Both the position numbers and the translations under genes were made by a program. Below are positions 6,256 through 16,133 of a DNA stretch of 64,000 nt, piece after piece. The stretch comes from Arenibacter arenosicollis. Lineage in GTDB: Bacteria; Bacteroidota; Bacteroidia; Flavobacteriales; Flavobacteriaceae. The notes under the pieces were generated by a model, which saw nothing but the letters and a program-made list of their open reading frames with translations, was not told where the DNA came from and ran no database searches. The DNA lies in contig NZ_JACLHY010000004.1 of NCBI RefSeq assembly GCF_014397245.1, forward strand, positions 1 through 64,000, read 5' to 3'. The number at the start of each line of letters is the position of its first letter. Position 1 is the first letter of the stretch.

Positions 6256-8800
6256 ATACTATGTATTTCTTATTGGCCTGTATATATGTCTAGTTTCTTT
6301 CCCCGCTAGAGCACAGATCACTTCTACCCAAAAAACAAACCTAATTAGCTATTTAGAGCAACTGGAAAGGGAATTTAACATTAAGTTCTCCTATGCAGAT
6401 GAAGACCTACGGCTCTTACAGATTACAGTTCCCGATACCAATTCGCTACCTGAAATAATTGAGGACCTACGCAAAAAGACCCTGCTTAACATCACCAAAT
6501 TGGATGAGCGGTATTTTGCCATATCCAAACCTAACTTCGTGGATATCTGTGCTATTGTTGTTGACAATTTTGAGAACAACACTATAATGAATGCCACCGT
6601 CGAAGTTTTGGGCAACAATATATCCCAAATTACAGATTTGGAAGGAAGGTTTTATTTAAAGGAGGTTCCCAGAAACGCAAATATTGCTATCAAACACCTT
6701 GGGTTTAAAACAAAATATTTGACGGTGGAGGAACTAACAGGAAGCAATCCCTGCAAGACGATCTTAATGTCACCAAACTACCAACAATTGGAAGAGGTGG
6801 TTGTTTACCAGTTCCTAACCACAGGTATAACCAAGAAACCCGATGCGAGCATAGAATTAGATTCGGATAAATTCGGAATTTTACCTGGTCTAATAGAACC
6901 AGATGTTCTTCAGACCATACAGGCTTTACCAGGGATTAAGAGCGTAGACGAGACAGTATCCGACATTAACGTTAGAGGAGGCACAAACGACCAAAATTTG
7001 GTGCTGTGGGATGGGATCAAGATGTACCACTCCGGACATTTTTTTGGCCTGATATCCGCCTTTAACCCATATTTAATAGAAAAGGTTAACATCATAAAAA
7101 ACGGTACCAGCGTTCAATATGGCGATGGAGTGAGCAGTGTTATAAACATCAGCACTAGAAACAACATAACAGATTCATTTGTTGGAGGAGCAGGATTTAA
7201 TTTATTAAGCGGCGATATATACGGACATCTCCCCCTTTCAGAAAAAGTTTCCGTTCAATTTTCAGGCCGACGTTCTACTACAGATTTTATAAACACCCCA
7301 ACCTACAATCGATTTTTTGATAAGGTTTTTCAGGATAGTGAAGTTAAGGACAATGACAACTCCACCAATGATGAAAACATTGTTCGGAACGAGGATTTTT
7401 ACTTTTATGATTTTACAGGCAAATTGCTTTATGACATCAGTGAAAATCAAAAAGTAAGGATAAGCTTTATCAATACCAACAATCACCTTAGGTACACCGA
7501 AAAAACTGACGATCGCACCGCTACAAGTTTATTGGATCAAGCCAACCTTTCCTTTGGGGGCAGTCTGGAAAGTATATGGAATTCTAAATGGAGTACCCAT
7601 TTAAACCTATACTATACAAGCTACAACATGGACTCCCAAAACATTCCTTCGGAATCCCAACAACTTTTTCAAAGTAACCAGGTTTTGGAGAAGGCCGTTA
7701 AGCTAAATACCAATTACAAATTGGGAAATGGACTTAACTGGCTTAATGGATATCAATTGAATGAAGTAGGCATTACCAATTTCACTCAAGTTAGTCAACC
7801 TCCCTACAAAAGCAATATAAAAGGGGTAATATTGACCCATTCCCTTTTTTCGGAGTTGGATTATGAATCCAAGAATAAAAAATTGATAGCCAGAGGAGGA
7901 CTTAGATTAAACTACATTAAAAACCTTAAAACTTTTAAAACCTTTGAGAAAATTATCCTTGAGCCTAGACTAAACATCAATTATGCTTTGACCGATGATA
8001 TTAAGACCGAATTATTGGGAGAATTCAAAAGTCAGACCACCAACCAAATAATCGACTTGGAGCAAAATTTCCTAGGAATTGAAAAAAGGCGATGGATACT
8101 TTCGGACGACGACATCCTGCCTATTACAAAAAGTAAGCAAATATCCTTAGGTCTTAACTATGACAAAAACACGCTTTACGTTGGCATTGAAGGGTTCTAC
8201 AAAAAAGTGGACGGCATAAGTACCGCTACCCAAGGGTTTCAAAATCAGGATCAATTTAGTGGCGAAATAGGAAAGTATGATGTTTCCGGTATCGAATTTT
8301 TGATCAACAAAAAAACAGCCACCTATAGTACTTGGTTCAGCTATGCCTATAATACCAACAATTATACTTTTGAGAATATAACCCCTAGCAAATTTCCCAA
8401 TAATCTGGACATAAAACACACCATAACTTTTGCTGGAACATATACCTATAAAAATTTCAGAATGGGACTTGGAGCCAATTATCATACTGGAAAACCCTAC
8501 ACAAAGCCACAAGAGGGAAACAATTCTATAATACTCAATGTGTTTCCCAACAAAATTAACTACGAGGAACCAAACAGCAGTAGACTGCCCGCCTATCTGA
8601 GGGCAGATGCTTCAGTCATCTATAACTTTAAAATTGGAACAGGTATAAAATCTTCGGTTGGAGCTTCCGTATTGAATATTTTGAACAAAAAAAATATCCT
8701 GAACACCTATTACCGGGTAGACGATCAAAACGAAATTGAAACGGTTGAACAGATCTCCCTTGGCATTACACCCAATTTTAGTTTCCGAATGAGCTTTTAG
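6239..8800 (+). CDS. STN-domain TonB-dependent receptor (FecA-type, SusC-unlike)
   Basis: An outer-membrane transducer and importer energised by TonB. The 853 residues begin with a signal peptide (1-25, ending FPARA). A secretin/TonB short N-terminal (STN) domain follows (about 35-95, FNIKFSYADEDLRLLQITVP), then a carboxypeptidase-regulatory-like beta domain (about 100-185), the plug (about 205-310, including DVLQTIQALPGIKS and DINVRGGTNDQNLVLWDGI) and the barrel, which ends in Phe (FSFRMSF) as outer-membrane barrels do. The STN domain marks it as a signalling receptor that contacts FecR. There is no SusD gene beside it. The ligand is unknown; nothing in the neighbourhood names a siderophore or glycan. 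Confidence 0.93.
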   Translation: MLKHHKYYVFLIGLYICLVSFPARAQITSTQKTNLISYLEQLEREFNIKFSYADEDLRLLQITVPDTNSLPEIIEDLRKKTLLNITKLDERYFAISKPNFVDICAIVVDNFENNTIMNATVEVLGNNISQITDLEGRFYLKEVPRNANIAIKHLGFKTKYLTVEELTGSNPCKTILMSPNYQQLEEVVVYQFLTTGITKKPDASIELDSDKFGILPGLIEPDVLQTIQALPGIKSVDETVSDINVRGGTNDQNLVLWDGIKMYHSGHFFGLISAFNPYLIEKVNIIKNGTSVQYGDGVSSVINISTRNNITDSFVGGAGFNLLSGDIYGHLPLSEKVSVQFSGRRSTTDFINTPTYNRFFDKVFQDSEVKDNDNSTNDENIVRNEDFYFYDFTGKLLYDISENQKVRISFINTNNHLRYTEKTDDRTATSLLDQANLSFGGSLESIWNSKWSTHLNLYYTSYNMDSQNIPSESQQLFQSNQVLEKAVKLNTNYKLGNGLNWLNGYQLNEVGITNFTQVSQPPYKSNIKGVILTHSLFSELDYESKNKKLIARGGLRLNYIKNLKTFKTFEKIILEPRLNINYALTDDIKTELLGEFKSQTTNQIIDLEQNFLGIEKRRWILSDDDILPITKSKQISLGLNYDKNTLYVGIEGFYKKVDGISTATQGFQNQDQFSGEIGKYDVSGIEFLINKKTATYSTWFSYAYNTNNYTFENITPSKFPNNLDIKHTITFAGTYTYKNFRMGLGANYHTGKPYTKPQEGNNSIILNVFPNKINYEEPNSSRLPAYLRADASVIYNFKIGTGIKSSVGASVLNILNKKNILNTYYRVDDQNEIETVEQISLGITPNFSFRMSF

Positions 8801-8899
8801 TTCTCCAATTTGGTATTTCAGCAATAAAAATCAATGGCAGATAACTGGTTTAGGACCTTGTCTCTACCACTTAAATTCATTCACCTTGAATTATTGCCA

Positions 8900-8948
8900 C
8901 AAAAAAAGCCGGAAGCTTTGTGATAGAATCTATCCAAAACTCCCGGCT
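8900..8948 (-). terminator. Terminator after the HEAT/DUF1080 operon
   Basis: Outer arms AGCCGG/CCGGCT with an inner GGATAGA/TCTATCA pairing, followed on the minus strand by seven T. It lies 20 bases past the stop of the HEAT/DUF1080 gene and also separates it from the convergent receptor gene. Confidence 0.8.
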
Positions 8949-8967
8949 GATATAAATAAAAATCAAA

Positions 8968-11900
8968 TTACTTACTCAAATCCTTAATTCTAATGTTCCT
9001 AAAGGCCAATTCGGCACCATGGCCCAAGAAACCAATATGTCCTGTATTTCTTTCCAGGCCTTGGTGATCTTTATGATCCGCCGTCCCATTCTTAGAAGCT
9101 TCTTTCCAATCCCCATCCACTATGACGTTACCATTCAAGGTTATTTTAATGTGATTCCCCTTAACGATCACCTCTTGTGAATTCCACTCTCCTACTGGAT
9201 TTAGGGCTCCTCTTTTTGCAGCAATAATTCCGTATACGGAACCATGGTATTGATAAGGTTTTAGATTGGCATATATTTCAGCAGTGTCGTCCAAAATCTG
9301 CAGTTCCTTGCCTTCATACGCAGCATCCCCTTCCAATGGAGCGTGAATACCCAAACCGTTATTGGCTCCTGGTGTTAACTTAAAATCAAATCTGAAAATA
9401 AAATCGGAATATTCTTCGGCCGTAAACAAGTTACCATGTCCACCTCTTTTTGGACGTACCAACAACTCATTATTTTCCATGACATAATCGGTTTTATTGC
9501 CGATCCAATGATCAAGATCCTTTCCGTTCAACAAAGACTTAAAACCCTCCTTCTGTTCGGCTTCTGTCAATTGATCATCACCAGAACTGATTTCCCTAAC
9601 ATAAATATTCCTAAAGCCAAGGTCTTCCCCATGGGCCTGTAATTCTATGGCTTCTTTGGCAAAAATGGCCTGTTTGCGATCCCAGTAGTTTTCCAAAACT
9701 ACATTGTCCGTTACCAAAACTCCGTTTAAATGTACGGTAACGCGCTCCCCAACCATTTTAATTCTAAAGGTATTCCATTCATCAATAGGGTTGTCCGCCA
9801 CCTGTAACGGTTTGCTCTCATGTTTCTGATTGTTGTATAAGCCACCTGAACCAACTTGCGCACCCGCATCCACTCTAGCGATATCCCAAATTTGAACCTG
9901 GGGCGTACCTCTTAAATAAATACCACTGTCGCCGCCGTTGGTGATCTTCCAATCCACAATCATTTCAAAATCGCCATAATCCTTTACGGTACAGATATTA
10001 TTATATCCTTCCCCTTTAAAGCCGATCACTCCATTTTCAATATACCAATCCTTCATCATTTGCTCATTGGCCTTGGCTTGTTCTGCTGCCAATTTTCTGG
10101 AGGACATTTTGGAACGGGCAATTGGGTTTTGCACCAATCCTTCCCATCCTGTAAAATCCTTTCCATTAAAGATGGACACAAAGCCTTTTTCATTAGGCAT
10201 TTTATCCAAGAATTCCTTTACATCAATTTTAATATACTGACTGTCGGGACCTGTAAGGTTGTCGATACTTCTAGAGACAATATCCCTAACCACTTCACCA
10301 CTTAGGCCATCCTGTACACCAGGAGTTGGCAAAGCAATGGCAATAGCTGCATTGGAAGCAGTAGTCAACAAGTCTTGGTCATCTAAATATTCCGATACAA
10401 AAATCAGGGAAAGAAAAGTTTTTATACTTCGTGCTGCAGATAGCACTTGCTTTTTTTCTGTGATGGTTTTGGCTTCAGGCATCAATTTCCTTACCAAAAG
10501 CAACTTCTGATCAGCTGGGTAATCCGATTTTCGCACTTTGGCAAGATAATTAGTAAAAGCATTTTTTCTTATGGCACCATCAGTACTAGCAGTAGCTGTT
10601 TTAAATAGATATGGCAAAGCATCATTGTTTTTCCAACTCGCAAGAGCATCCAAAGCAATCATTTTCTCACTTTCATTACCTGTGGAAAGTCTTTGGGAAA
10701 CTAATTCCAATGCCTCCTTACTACTTAAGGAAGCCAATACCGGCAACAATTTCGACTTATCTGTCGCTCCTTTATACTCCTTAAATACCGCATCTGAATA
10801 TTTACCATTACTTTCATTCAGAATGTTCAATACAGCTATCTGGGCATTTTCTATGTTTTCTGGCTTTTCTGTGTTGTCCAAAAGCTTAATTAAGGTAGAA
10901 AAATCTTTTTCCGTTGCAATGGACGGCAAAGCCTTATATACCGCACTAACAACATTTTCACTTCCAGTTTTGACAACACCGGTTAATGTATCAAATTGAT
11001 CCGTAGCATTTCTGTCCGCCAAAACATTGATCAATACTATCTTACCCTCATCATTTACATTGGAAAGTTGACTAGCCAATAATTGACTGTCCTTGGCTTC
11101 GACCAACCTCAACAAGGTTTCCTCGATAGCATTATATTCCTCGGGGGATGTAGCCAATTTTAAACTCTTGAACAACACCGGCAATGCCTTGCTTTGATTC
11201 TGATAGGACAACGATTTTATTCCAGCCTCACGAACCGAAATATTCTTGTCTACCACCGCATTCAAAATAACCTTGTCAAAAACAACATCGGCATCACTAT
11301 TACTGAGCATCCGAATGATAAGAGGCTTAATTTCCGTGGATGACTTCTTATACTGTTTAACCCAAAGAGCCACTTCACTGGGTGATAGATTTGAACTGGC
11401 AGCATCCAATACGGCACCTACATAATTCTTATTACTATTCTTGGATTCCTTCAGCAGTGTCTTGGTAAAGGAGGTTCCTTCATTGGTGCTTAATATATGG
11501 ATTCCCGCAGACCGAAAATGTAACTGGTCGTCCAACTTGCAATTTTTAAGCAAGGCGTTGGCCACGTTATTACTCAAGGATGTATTGCCCTCTTTCTGCA
11601 ATCTATTTCCGTAGTGTATAAAAGCAACAATACTTTTAGTATCATCCAATTTATATGCAGAATTGCCGACAGCTTTTTCAAGTACCTCATAAGAACTTGG
11701 GCTGGCTATTTCTGCCAGCGCCATTAAGGCCCTTTGTTTAACTATTTTTGAAGATGAATTTACTCTAGCCTTCAGCAATTCTTCGGCTGGTGCAAATTGC
11801 AGGGCACCCAAAGCCTCTATAAAAGCAGCTTGTTTATTTACATCCTCAACCTCAGTAGCTTCCAAAATGGCCAAGGCAGCATCTGTAGTGCCAATTGAAG

Positions 11901-12369
11901 TCAAAGCGGCCAAAGCAGGTTTAAACAAATCGTTGTTGGATAAATACTTGCTCAATACAGGAACGCTTGCTTCAGTTCCTACATAGATCAGACGATCCAT
12001 TAAAAAGGTTTTCACCTCTTTGTTGGTCGATGACTCCAGAGCTTTCAATAAAGCACTTTCAACAACACCGCTTTGGATTTTGGATTGTTGCCCACCGCTA
12101 TATATAGCCACACTCTGTATAGCATATCTGGCTTTGGTATCGTCCCCGCTACCAAGAGGCACAAGCTTCTCCGTAAATTTCAGGATACCAGTCGCACCCA
12201 AGTCGATGATTTCCTGCATTAGACGATCGGAATGTCCTAGATCTTCCGTTGGTAACTGCATCAAAATATCGGCCACCTTGGTATCCAAGGTTCTATTATC
12301 CTGTGCGCTTATGGTAAGTGTACCTAAAAACAGCATTAGCACACCTATATTTTTATATAATGTATTCAT
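8968..12369 (-). CDS. Exported HEAT-repeat protein with two DUF1080 (3-keto-disaccharide hydrolase type) domains
   Basis: The 1133-residue protein has a signal peptide (1-22, LMLFLGTLTISAQ). A long HEAT-like alpha-helical array follows (about 30-700, with units such as VKQRALMALAEIA). Two DUF1080 domains come next: about 728-926 (FVSIFNGKDFTGW, GGDSGIYLRGTPQVQIWD, DEWNTFRIKMVG) and about 940-1131 (FKSLLNGKDLDHW, NNGLGIHAP, GEWNSQEVIVKG). Proteins of this fold act on 3-keto sugars and glycosides made by Gfo/Idh/MocA oxidoreductases. The gene lies 22 bases after such an oxidoreductase gene, so the two probably form an operon. Two tandem catalytic-type domains on a HEAT scaffold suggest a large periplasmic or surface assembly. 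The substrate is unknown. Confidence 0.9.
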   Translation of the reverse strand: MNTLYKNIGVLMLFLGTLTISAQDNRTLDTKVADILMQLPTEDLGHSDRLMQEIIDLGATGILKFTEKLVPLGSGDDTKARYAIQSVAIYSGGQQSKIQSGVVESALLKALESSTNKEVKTFLMDRLIYVGTEASVPVLSKYLSNNDLFKPALAALTSIGTTDAALAILEATEVEDVNKQAAFIEALGALQFAPAEELLKARVNSSSKIVKQRALMALAEIASPSSYEVLEKAVGNSAYKLDDTKSIVAFIHYGNRLQKEGNTSLSNNVANALLKNCKLDDQLHFRSAGIHILSTNEGTSFTKTLLKESKNSNKNYVGAVLDAASSNLSPSEVALWVKQYKKSSTEIKPLIIRMLSNSDADVVFDKVILNAVVDKNISVREAGIKSLSYQNQSKALPVLFKSLKLATSPEEYNAIEETLLRLVEAKDSQLLASQLSNVNDEGKIVLINVLADRNATDQFDTLTGVVKTGSENVVSAVYKALPSIATEKDFSTLIKLLDNTEKPENIENAQIAVLNILNESNGKYSDAVFKEYKGATDKSKLLPVLASLSSKEALELVSQRLSTGNESEKMIALDALASWKNNDALPYLFKTATASTDGAIRKNAFTNYLAKVRKSDYPADQKLLLVRKLMPEAKTITEKKQVLSAARSIKTFLSLIFVSEYLDDQDLLTTASNAAIAIALPTPGVQDGLSGEVVRDIVSRSIDNLTGPDSQYIKIDVKEFLDKMPNEKGFVSIFNGKDFTGWEGLVQNPIARSKMSSRKLAAEQAKANEQMMKDWYIENGVIGFKGEGYNNICTVKDYGDFEMIVDWKITNGGDSGIYLRGTPQVQIWDIARVDAGAQVGSGGLYNNQKHESKPLQVADNPIDEWNTFRIKMVGERVTVHLNGVLVTDNVVLENYWDRKQAIFAKEAIELQAHGEDLGFRNIYVREISSGDDQLTEAEQKEGFKSLLNGKDLDHWIGNKTDYVMENNELLVRPKRGGHGNLFTAEEYSDFIFRFDFKLTPGANNGLGIHAPLEGDAAYEGKELQILDDTAEIYANLKPYQYHGSVYGIIAAKRGALNPVGEWNSQEVIVKGNHIKITLNGNVIVDGDWKEASKNGTADHKDHQGLERNTGHIGFLGHGAELAFRNIRIKDLSK

Positions 12370-12391
12370 TTTATTAATTCTAATTAATTGG

Positions 12392-13660
12392 TTAATAAGC
12401 CCAAGAGGACCTCATTGGTTGGTCTATTAATCTATTGGCTTCTTCATCATTGATAAATTCTTGTTTTACCGGATCAAATTCCAAAGTACGGCCCAATCTC
12501 AAGGCAATAATACCCATATTCACTACAGTTGCCGAACGGTGGCCATTTTCTTCATTAAGGGCAAATTTTTGTCTGGTTTTTACGGATTCGGAAAAAACGG
12601 TAATCTGCTCCTCGGGATCAGGCATACTATTTATCAATCCCTCAATATTAGGGATCGTAGATTTAAATCCGTTATATATTTTTCCATTTGGTCCTTCTAT
12701 ATATGCGGCATCCTTATCGCTATTTTCACCATCCAAAATAATTTGACACCCATCGGCATAGGTGTAGGTAATTCTTCTCCAGGTACCAATAGCATCATAG
12801 TGCTGTTGCGGAGCATCTACTTCTACCTTTACCGGACTGGTATTATCCTTACCCAAAAAGTATTGTACAGGATCTATATAGTGTTGGCCCATATCGCCCA
12901 ATCCACCACCATCGTAATCCCAATAACCCCTAAAGGTACCGTGCACCCTATGTGGATGATACGGCTTTTCCGGGGCAGGTCCCAACCACATGTTATAGTC
13001 CAATTCTGAAGGTACGGGCTGTGGCGTTAGATTTTCCTTTCCTACCCAATAAAATTTCCAATTAAATCCAGTAACACCACTAATGGTCACCTTTAATGGC
13101 CATCCCAGGGCACCACTGTCCACTACCTTCTTCAATTTTTTTACAGGAGTACCCATTCCGTAAAAATTATCCTTAAAACGGAACCATGTATTTAAACGGA
13201 ACATCTTACCATGCAGTTGCATTGCTTCAACTACCTTTTTACCTTCACCAATGGTTCTGGTCATAGGTTTCTCGCACCAAACATCCTTACCTGCTTCCGC
13301 AGCCATAATGGACATAAGACCATGCCAATGGGGAGGAGTGGCTATATGAACGATATCAACATCAGGTCTTTGCAACACTTCCCTAAAATCACGGTATCCC
13401 TTTACTCCACTTCCTACTTTTTGAAGGGTGCTTGACAGGTGATTCGCATCAGCATCACAAATTGCCAATAACCTTGTTCCTTCATAATCCAAATGTCCTT
13501 GACCCATGCCCCCAACTCCTATTACCGCTTTGGTCAATTGATCGCTAGGCGGAATAAAATTGGTTCCACCCATTACATGTCTTGGAATAATACTGATACC
13601 TGCAGCTGCCACTAGCGACCTTTTTACAAAATCCCTACGGCTGGTTGATTTTTTCTCCAT
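12392..13660 (-). CDS. Tat-exported Gfo/Idh/MocA-family oxidoreductase
   Basis: A 422-residue NAD(P)-dependent sugar oxidoreductase probably exported folded. Its start carries a twin-arginine signal (SRRDFVK at 7-13, then a hydrophobic stretch to about 30). The Rossmann motif GVGGMGQGH (48-56) and the EKP motif (130-132) that holds the catalytic lysine are present. Family members oxidise sugars at C3 or use a tightly bound cofactor for redox-neutral glycoside cleavage. Its partner is the DUF1080 protein 22 bases downstream. A good -33/-7 pair lies upstream (13698-13727), with a direct repeat behind it and a regulator gene next in line. Confidence 0.92.
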   Translation of the reverse strand: MEKKSTSRRDFVKRSLVAAAGISIIPRHVMGGTNFIPPSDQLTKAVIGVGGMGQGHLDYEGTRLLAICDADANHLSSTLQKVGSGVKGYRDFREVLQRPDVDIVHIATPPHWHGLMSIMAAEAGKDVWCEKPMTRTIGEGKKVVEAMQLHGKMFRLNTWFRFKDNFYGMGTPVKKLKKVVDSGALGWPLKVTISGVTGFNWKFYWVGKENLTPQPVPSELDYNMWLGPAPEKPYHPHRVHGTFRGYWDYDGGGLGDMGQHYIDPVQYFLGKDNTSPVKVEVDAPQQHYDAIGTWRRITYTYADGCQIILDGENSDKDAAYIEGPNGKIYNGFKSTIPNIEGLINSMPDPEEQITVFSESVKTRQKFALNEENGHRSATVVNMGIIALRLGRTLEFDPVKQEFINDEEANRLIDQPMRSSWAY

Positions 13661-13697
13661 TGATTCTATTCTATTAATTATTTGAAGTTTTGATATT

Positions 13698-13727
13698 TAT
13701 ATTTAAACCCACAAAGAAAAACTGCAA
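13698..13727 (-). promoter_or_regulatory. Putative promoter of the Gfo/Idh-HEAT/DUF1080 operon
   Basis: On the minus strand TTG (13725-13727) is followed 19 bases later by TAAATATA (13698-13705), which fits the Bacteroidota -33/-7 spacing although the -7 box departs from TAnnTTTG. The imperfect -7 would suit an activator-dependent promoter. Confidence 0.35.
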
Positions 13728-13739
13728 TGCGTAAAAAAA

Positions 13740-13759
13740 GGGGTAATATTTGGGGTAAT
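13740..13759. promoter_or_regulatory. Direct repeat GGGGTAAT x2, putative activator site
   Basis: GGGGTAAT occurs at 13740-13747 and again at 13752-13759, 12 bases start to start (about one helical turn). It lies about 13 bases upstream of the putative -33 element of the oxidoreductase operon. SARP-type winged-helix activators bind direct repeats in this position. The next gene upstream encodes a protein with such a domain. Confidence 0.4.
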
Positions 13760-13811
13760 AAAATTGAAAAACAGCGAATTATGTAAATTTTATTTTAAAT
13801 CTTGATGAGTG

Positions 13812-16133
13812 TTATGGGGTATTGCCAACAACCATATCCTCAAATTTAACGGTATACATTTCACCATAAATCTTTTCATAAAGCTTGGCAAAATTGTCAT
13901 ACACCGTATGTGCCAAACTCAATTTTCCCTGACCAATAAGAATTTGCAATTTAATCTGCAGCGCATTCTCATTTAAATCATCATAGATGTACATCACCGA
14001 CGCCAAATCATACAACAAGGAACTATGCTTATCAATGTCTAACCTCTTTGATATGTCATAACAGAATTCAATAATTCTATTGCTCATTTTTTCGACTATG
14101 GGATCCAACCAAGAATCGCTCATATTAACAAAAAAACGATCCTCCTTTAAAATAGCAATCAATTTTGGTAAATGTTCTTCCAAATAGGTGACCGATAAAT
14201 CATTCCTGCTCAAGTCATTTAAAAAATTAAGCACCGCCTGATAATCACAAAAACATCCTTCCCCAATTTCCAAATACCAATTTTTATCTCGAAATGTCAA
14301 ATTCATTTCTTTGGTTGCCGATAAAATGGCCCTGAGGTTCTGTATATTGGTTCCTCTGGTGTTTTTTGCATTCTTTAGGCCAACCCCAGGCCAAAGTGCT
14401 TCCGTAAGTTTTTTAGTATTTATTCCATCTTTACCACCTAGGCTATGTAGCAAAACAATAACAAATAACTGTTTTAGTTTAGGCGACAATTTCTTGGCTA
14501 TATCATTACCTTCTGAGGTAATTATGCGCAACGGACCAAAACATAGTATTTTTTCGGAAGCATTACTTGAACTCTTGAAGTCACTATTGGCCTGCGTTTT
14601 TTTAAATTCCCTGGACATTGAAGTCACCTTTGTCTTGGCAGCCCTTCTCCTCCACAGCCAAATAGTCATAACCACAAGGAAAACTGCAGCCATTACAATT
14701 CCTATCAACGTATAAAGGGATAATTCCGTAGGACTCTTCAATTCTATCTTATGGTACTCCTTAGCAATTTCAAAGGCATTCAATTCACGCTCCCATATTT
14801 TAATATTTGTCATGTATCCCACGAAAAACTCCTGCCATAAATTACTTCCTATTAAAATATTATAGTCGGACGTGTCATAGTCCTCTATGAGTTGGATCTT
14901 ATCCGTTTGCACCCCATTAACAAAAAACAAGAGCTCATTGTTCAGCTTAGAATGCACTAAGGCAACATGTGTCCATTCATTTATCGGCACAGGGGATGCC
15001 TCCGATATATAATCCTTGATATCGGCCATGGTAAAGGTCAAAAAGCCCTCATGGAGCTTTAAAACAAAATTATCTCCTTTCCCAAGGATGCTATTATTAT
15101 TATTGAGAACAGTAGGCTTTACCCAGGCCGAAATAGTAAAACTTCCTTTCAACGCAGTTCTACTGTCAAGTCCGGCATCTACATAGGCACCTTTACTAAA
15201 ATAGCCCACCTTTCCCTGAACCTCATCATCCTGAATCCTTACCTCGTTAATGATCAGTTCCTTGTTATTTTTCCTAACCGTATTTTTTATTGTAGTCCCA
15301 AATGCAAAATGATCCGTTAAACCATATTCAAAATCCAAGGGAAATCCAATAAACTCTTTTAGATTACTGCTATTTTCCGGAGTGGTGTAAATTATATCGG
15401 GAGAAAAATAATAACCAGCTTTATGGGGAATAAACACCGGTAGGCTTTCCTTTAAATCTATCGGAAGGCTAAAATATCCGTCGACAATAAGATTCTTATG
15501 GTTTTTAAAATTTACCCCATTCAACAATCCCTCTTTGGATCTTACCGCACCAAATACCTTGCTTCTCCTATTTAGCATCAAAGCAATACTATCTGCGACA
15601 GGGAAGAAATTGGGACTGATTTGAATAAAATTGGGCATTTTCCCCAAAAGCCTCCAATAATCCACAAAAATACTGTCATTAATAAATTCCTTATCCGATA
15701 CCTTCAGTGCCACCAATTCCTTCGCTGCAGCAAGTTTCAAGAAACCCTCACTCTTGAAAAGGGTATCCAATTGAATTGTTTCTACCTTTTGATTTGGTAT
15801 CTGAGGAACCCATGCCTCTGAAAAAAAATCATTATCAAAAACCTTGTCGCACACCAGTATGAGTGAATCCCTTTCTCCAATCAGACGTCCTAAAAGTGGT
15901 TTATAATCCTCTTGGTAATTTGAAATATAAAGGGCTATAGGAGTATTGCCCTTAAGAAGCGCAGATAAATTATCCGTTGTAATTTGATCTATATCTATTA
16001 AAACGTGGGATTGTAGACGTATCCTCCATTTATCATCTTCCGAAAGAAGATGGTATTGCTGGGCCATGCCTACTTTCATTGAAAGAAGCAAAAACAACAA
16101 ACAAATTTTAGAAAATGGACTACTTCTTAACAA
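13812..16133 (-). CDS. Membrane-anchored LamG / SARP-like winged-helix regulator
   Basis: The 773-residue protein reads as a one-component transmembrane regulator. It has a signal peptide (about 1-24) and an unrecognised exported region (25-300). A LamG/concanavalin-like domain follows (about 305-460, SFTISAWVKP, EWTHVALVHSKLNNELLFFVNGVQ, NIKIWERELNAFEI). A single membrane span is at about 473-493, followed by the positive cluster WRRRAAK. Next comes a cytoplasmic winged-helix region (about 528-625, LCFGPLRIITSEG, LSPKLKQLFVIVLLHS, LTEALWPG, RGTNIQNLRAIL) and a BTAD-like helical tail to about 765. The start is TTG 16131-16133, with a stop codon two codons upstream. It lies 151 bases upstream of the oxidoreductase operon on the same strand, and is probably its sensor-activator. 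That role is inference. Confidence 0.8.
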   Translation of the reverse strand: MLRSSPFSKICLLFLLLSMKVGMAQQYHLLSEDDKWRIRLQSHVLIDIDQITTDNLSALLKGNTPIALYISNYQEDYKPLLGRLIGERDSLILVCDKVFDNDFFSEAWVPQIPNQKVETIQLDTLFKSEGFLKLAAAKELVALKVSDKEFINDSIFVDYWRLLGKMPNFIQISPNFFPVADSIALMLNRRSKVFGAVRSKEGLLNGVNFKNHKNLIVDGYFSLPIDLKESLPVFIPHKAGYYFSPDIIYTTPENSSNLKEFIGFPLDFEYGLTDHFAFGTTIKNTVRKNNKELIINEVRIQDDEVQGKVGYFSKGAYVDAGLDSRTALKGSFTISAWVKPTVLNNNNSILGKGDNFVLKLHEGFLTFTMADIKDYISEASPVPINEWTHVALVHSKLNNELLFFVNGVQTDKIQLIEDYDTSDYNILIGSNLWQEFFVGYMTNIKIWERELNAFEIAKEYHKIELKSPTELSLYTLIGIVMAAVFLVVMTIWLWRRRAAKTKVTSMSREFKKTQANSDFKSSSNASEKILCFGPLRIITSEGNDIAKKLSPKLKQLFVIVLLHSLGGKDGINTKKLTEALWPGVGLKNAKNTRGTNIQNLRAILSATKEMNLTFRDKNWYLEIGEGCFCDYQAVLNFLNDLSRNDLSVTYLEEHLPKLIAILKEDRFFVNMSDSWLDPIVEKMSNRIIEFCYDISKRLDIDKHSSLLYDLASVMYIYDDLNENALQIKLQILIGQGKLSLAHTVYDNFAKLYEKIYGEMYTVKFEDMVVGNTP

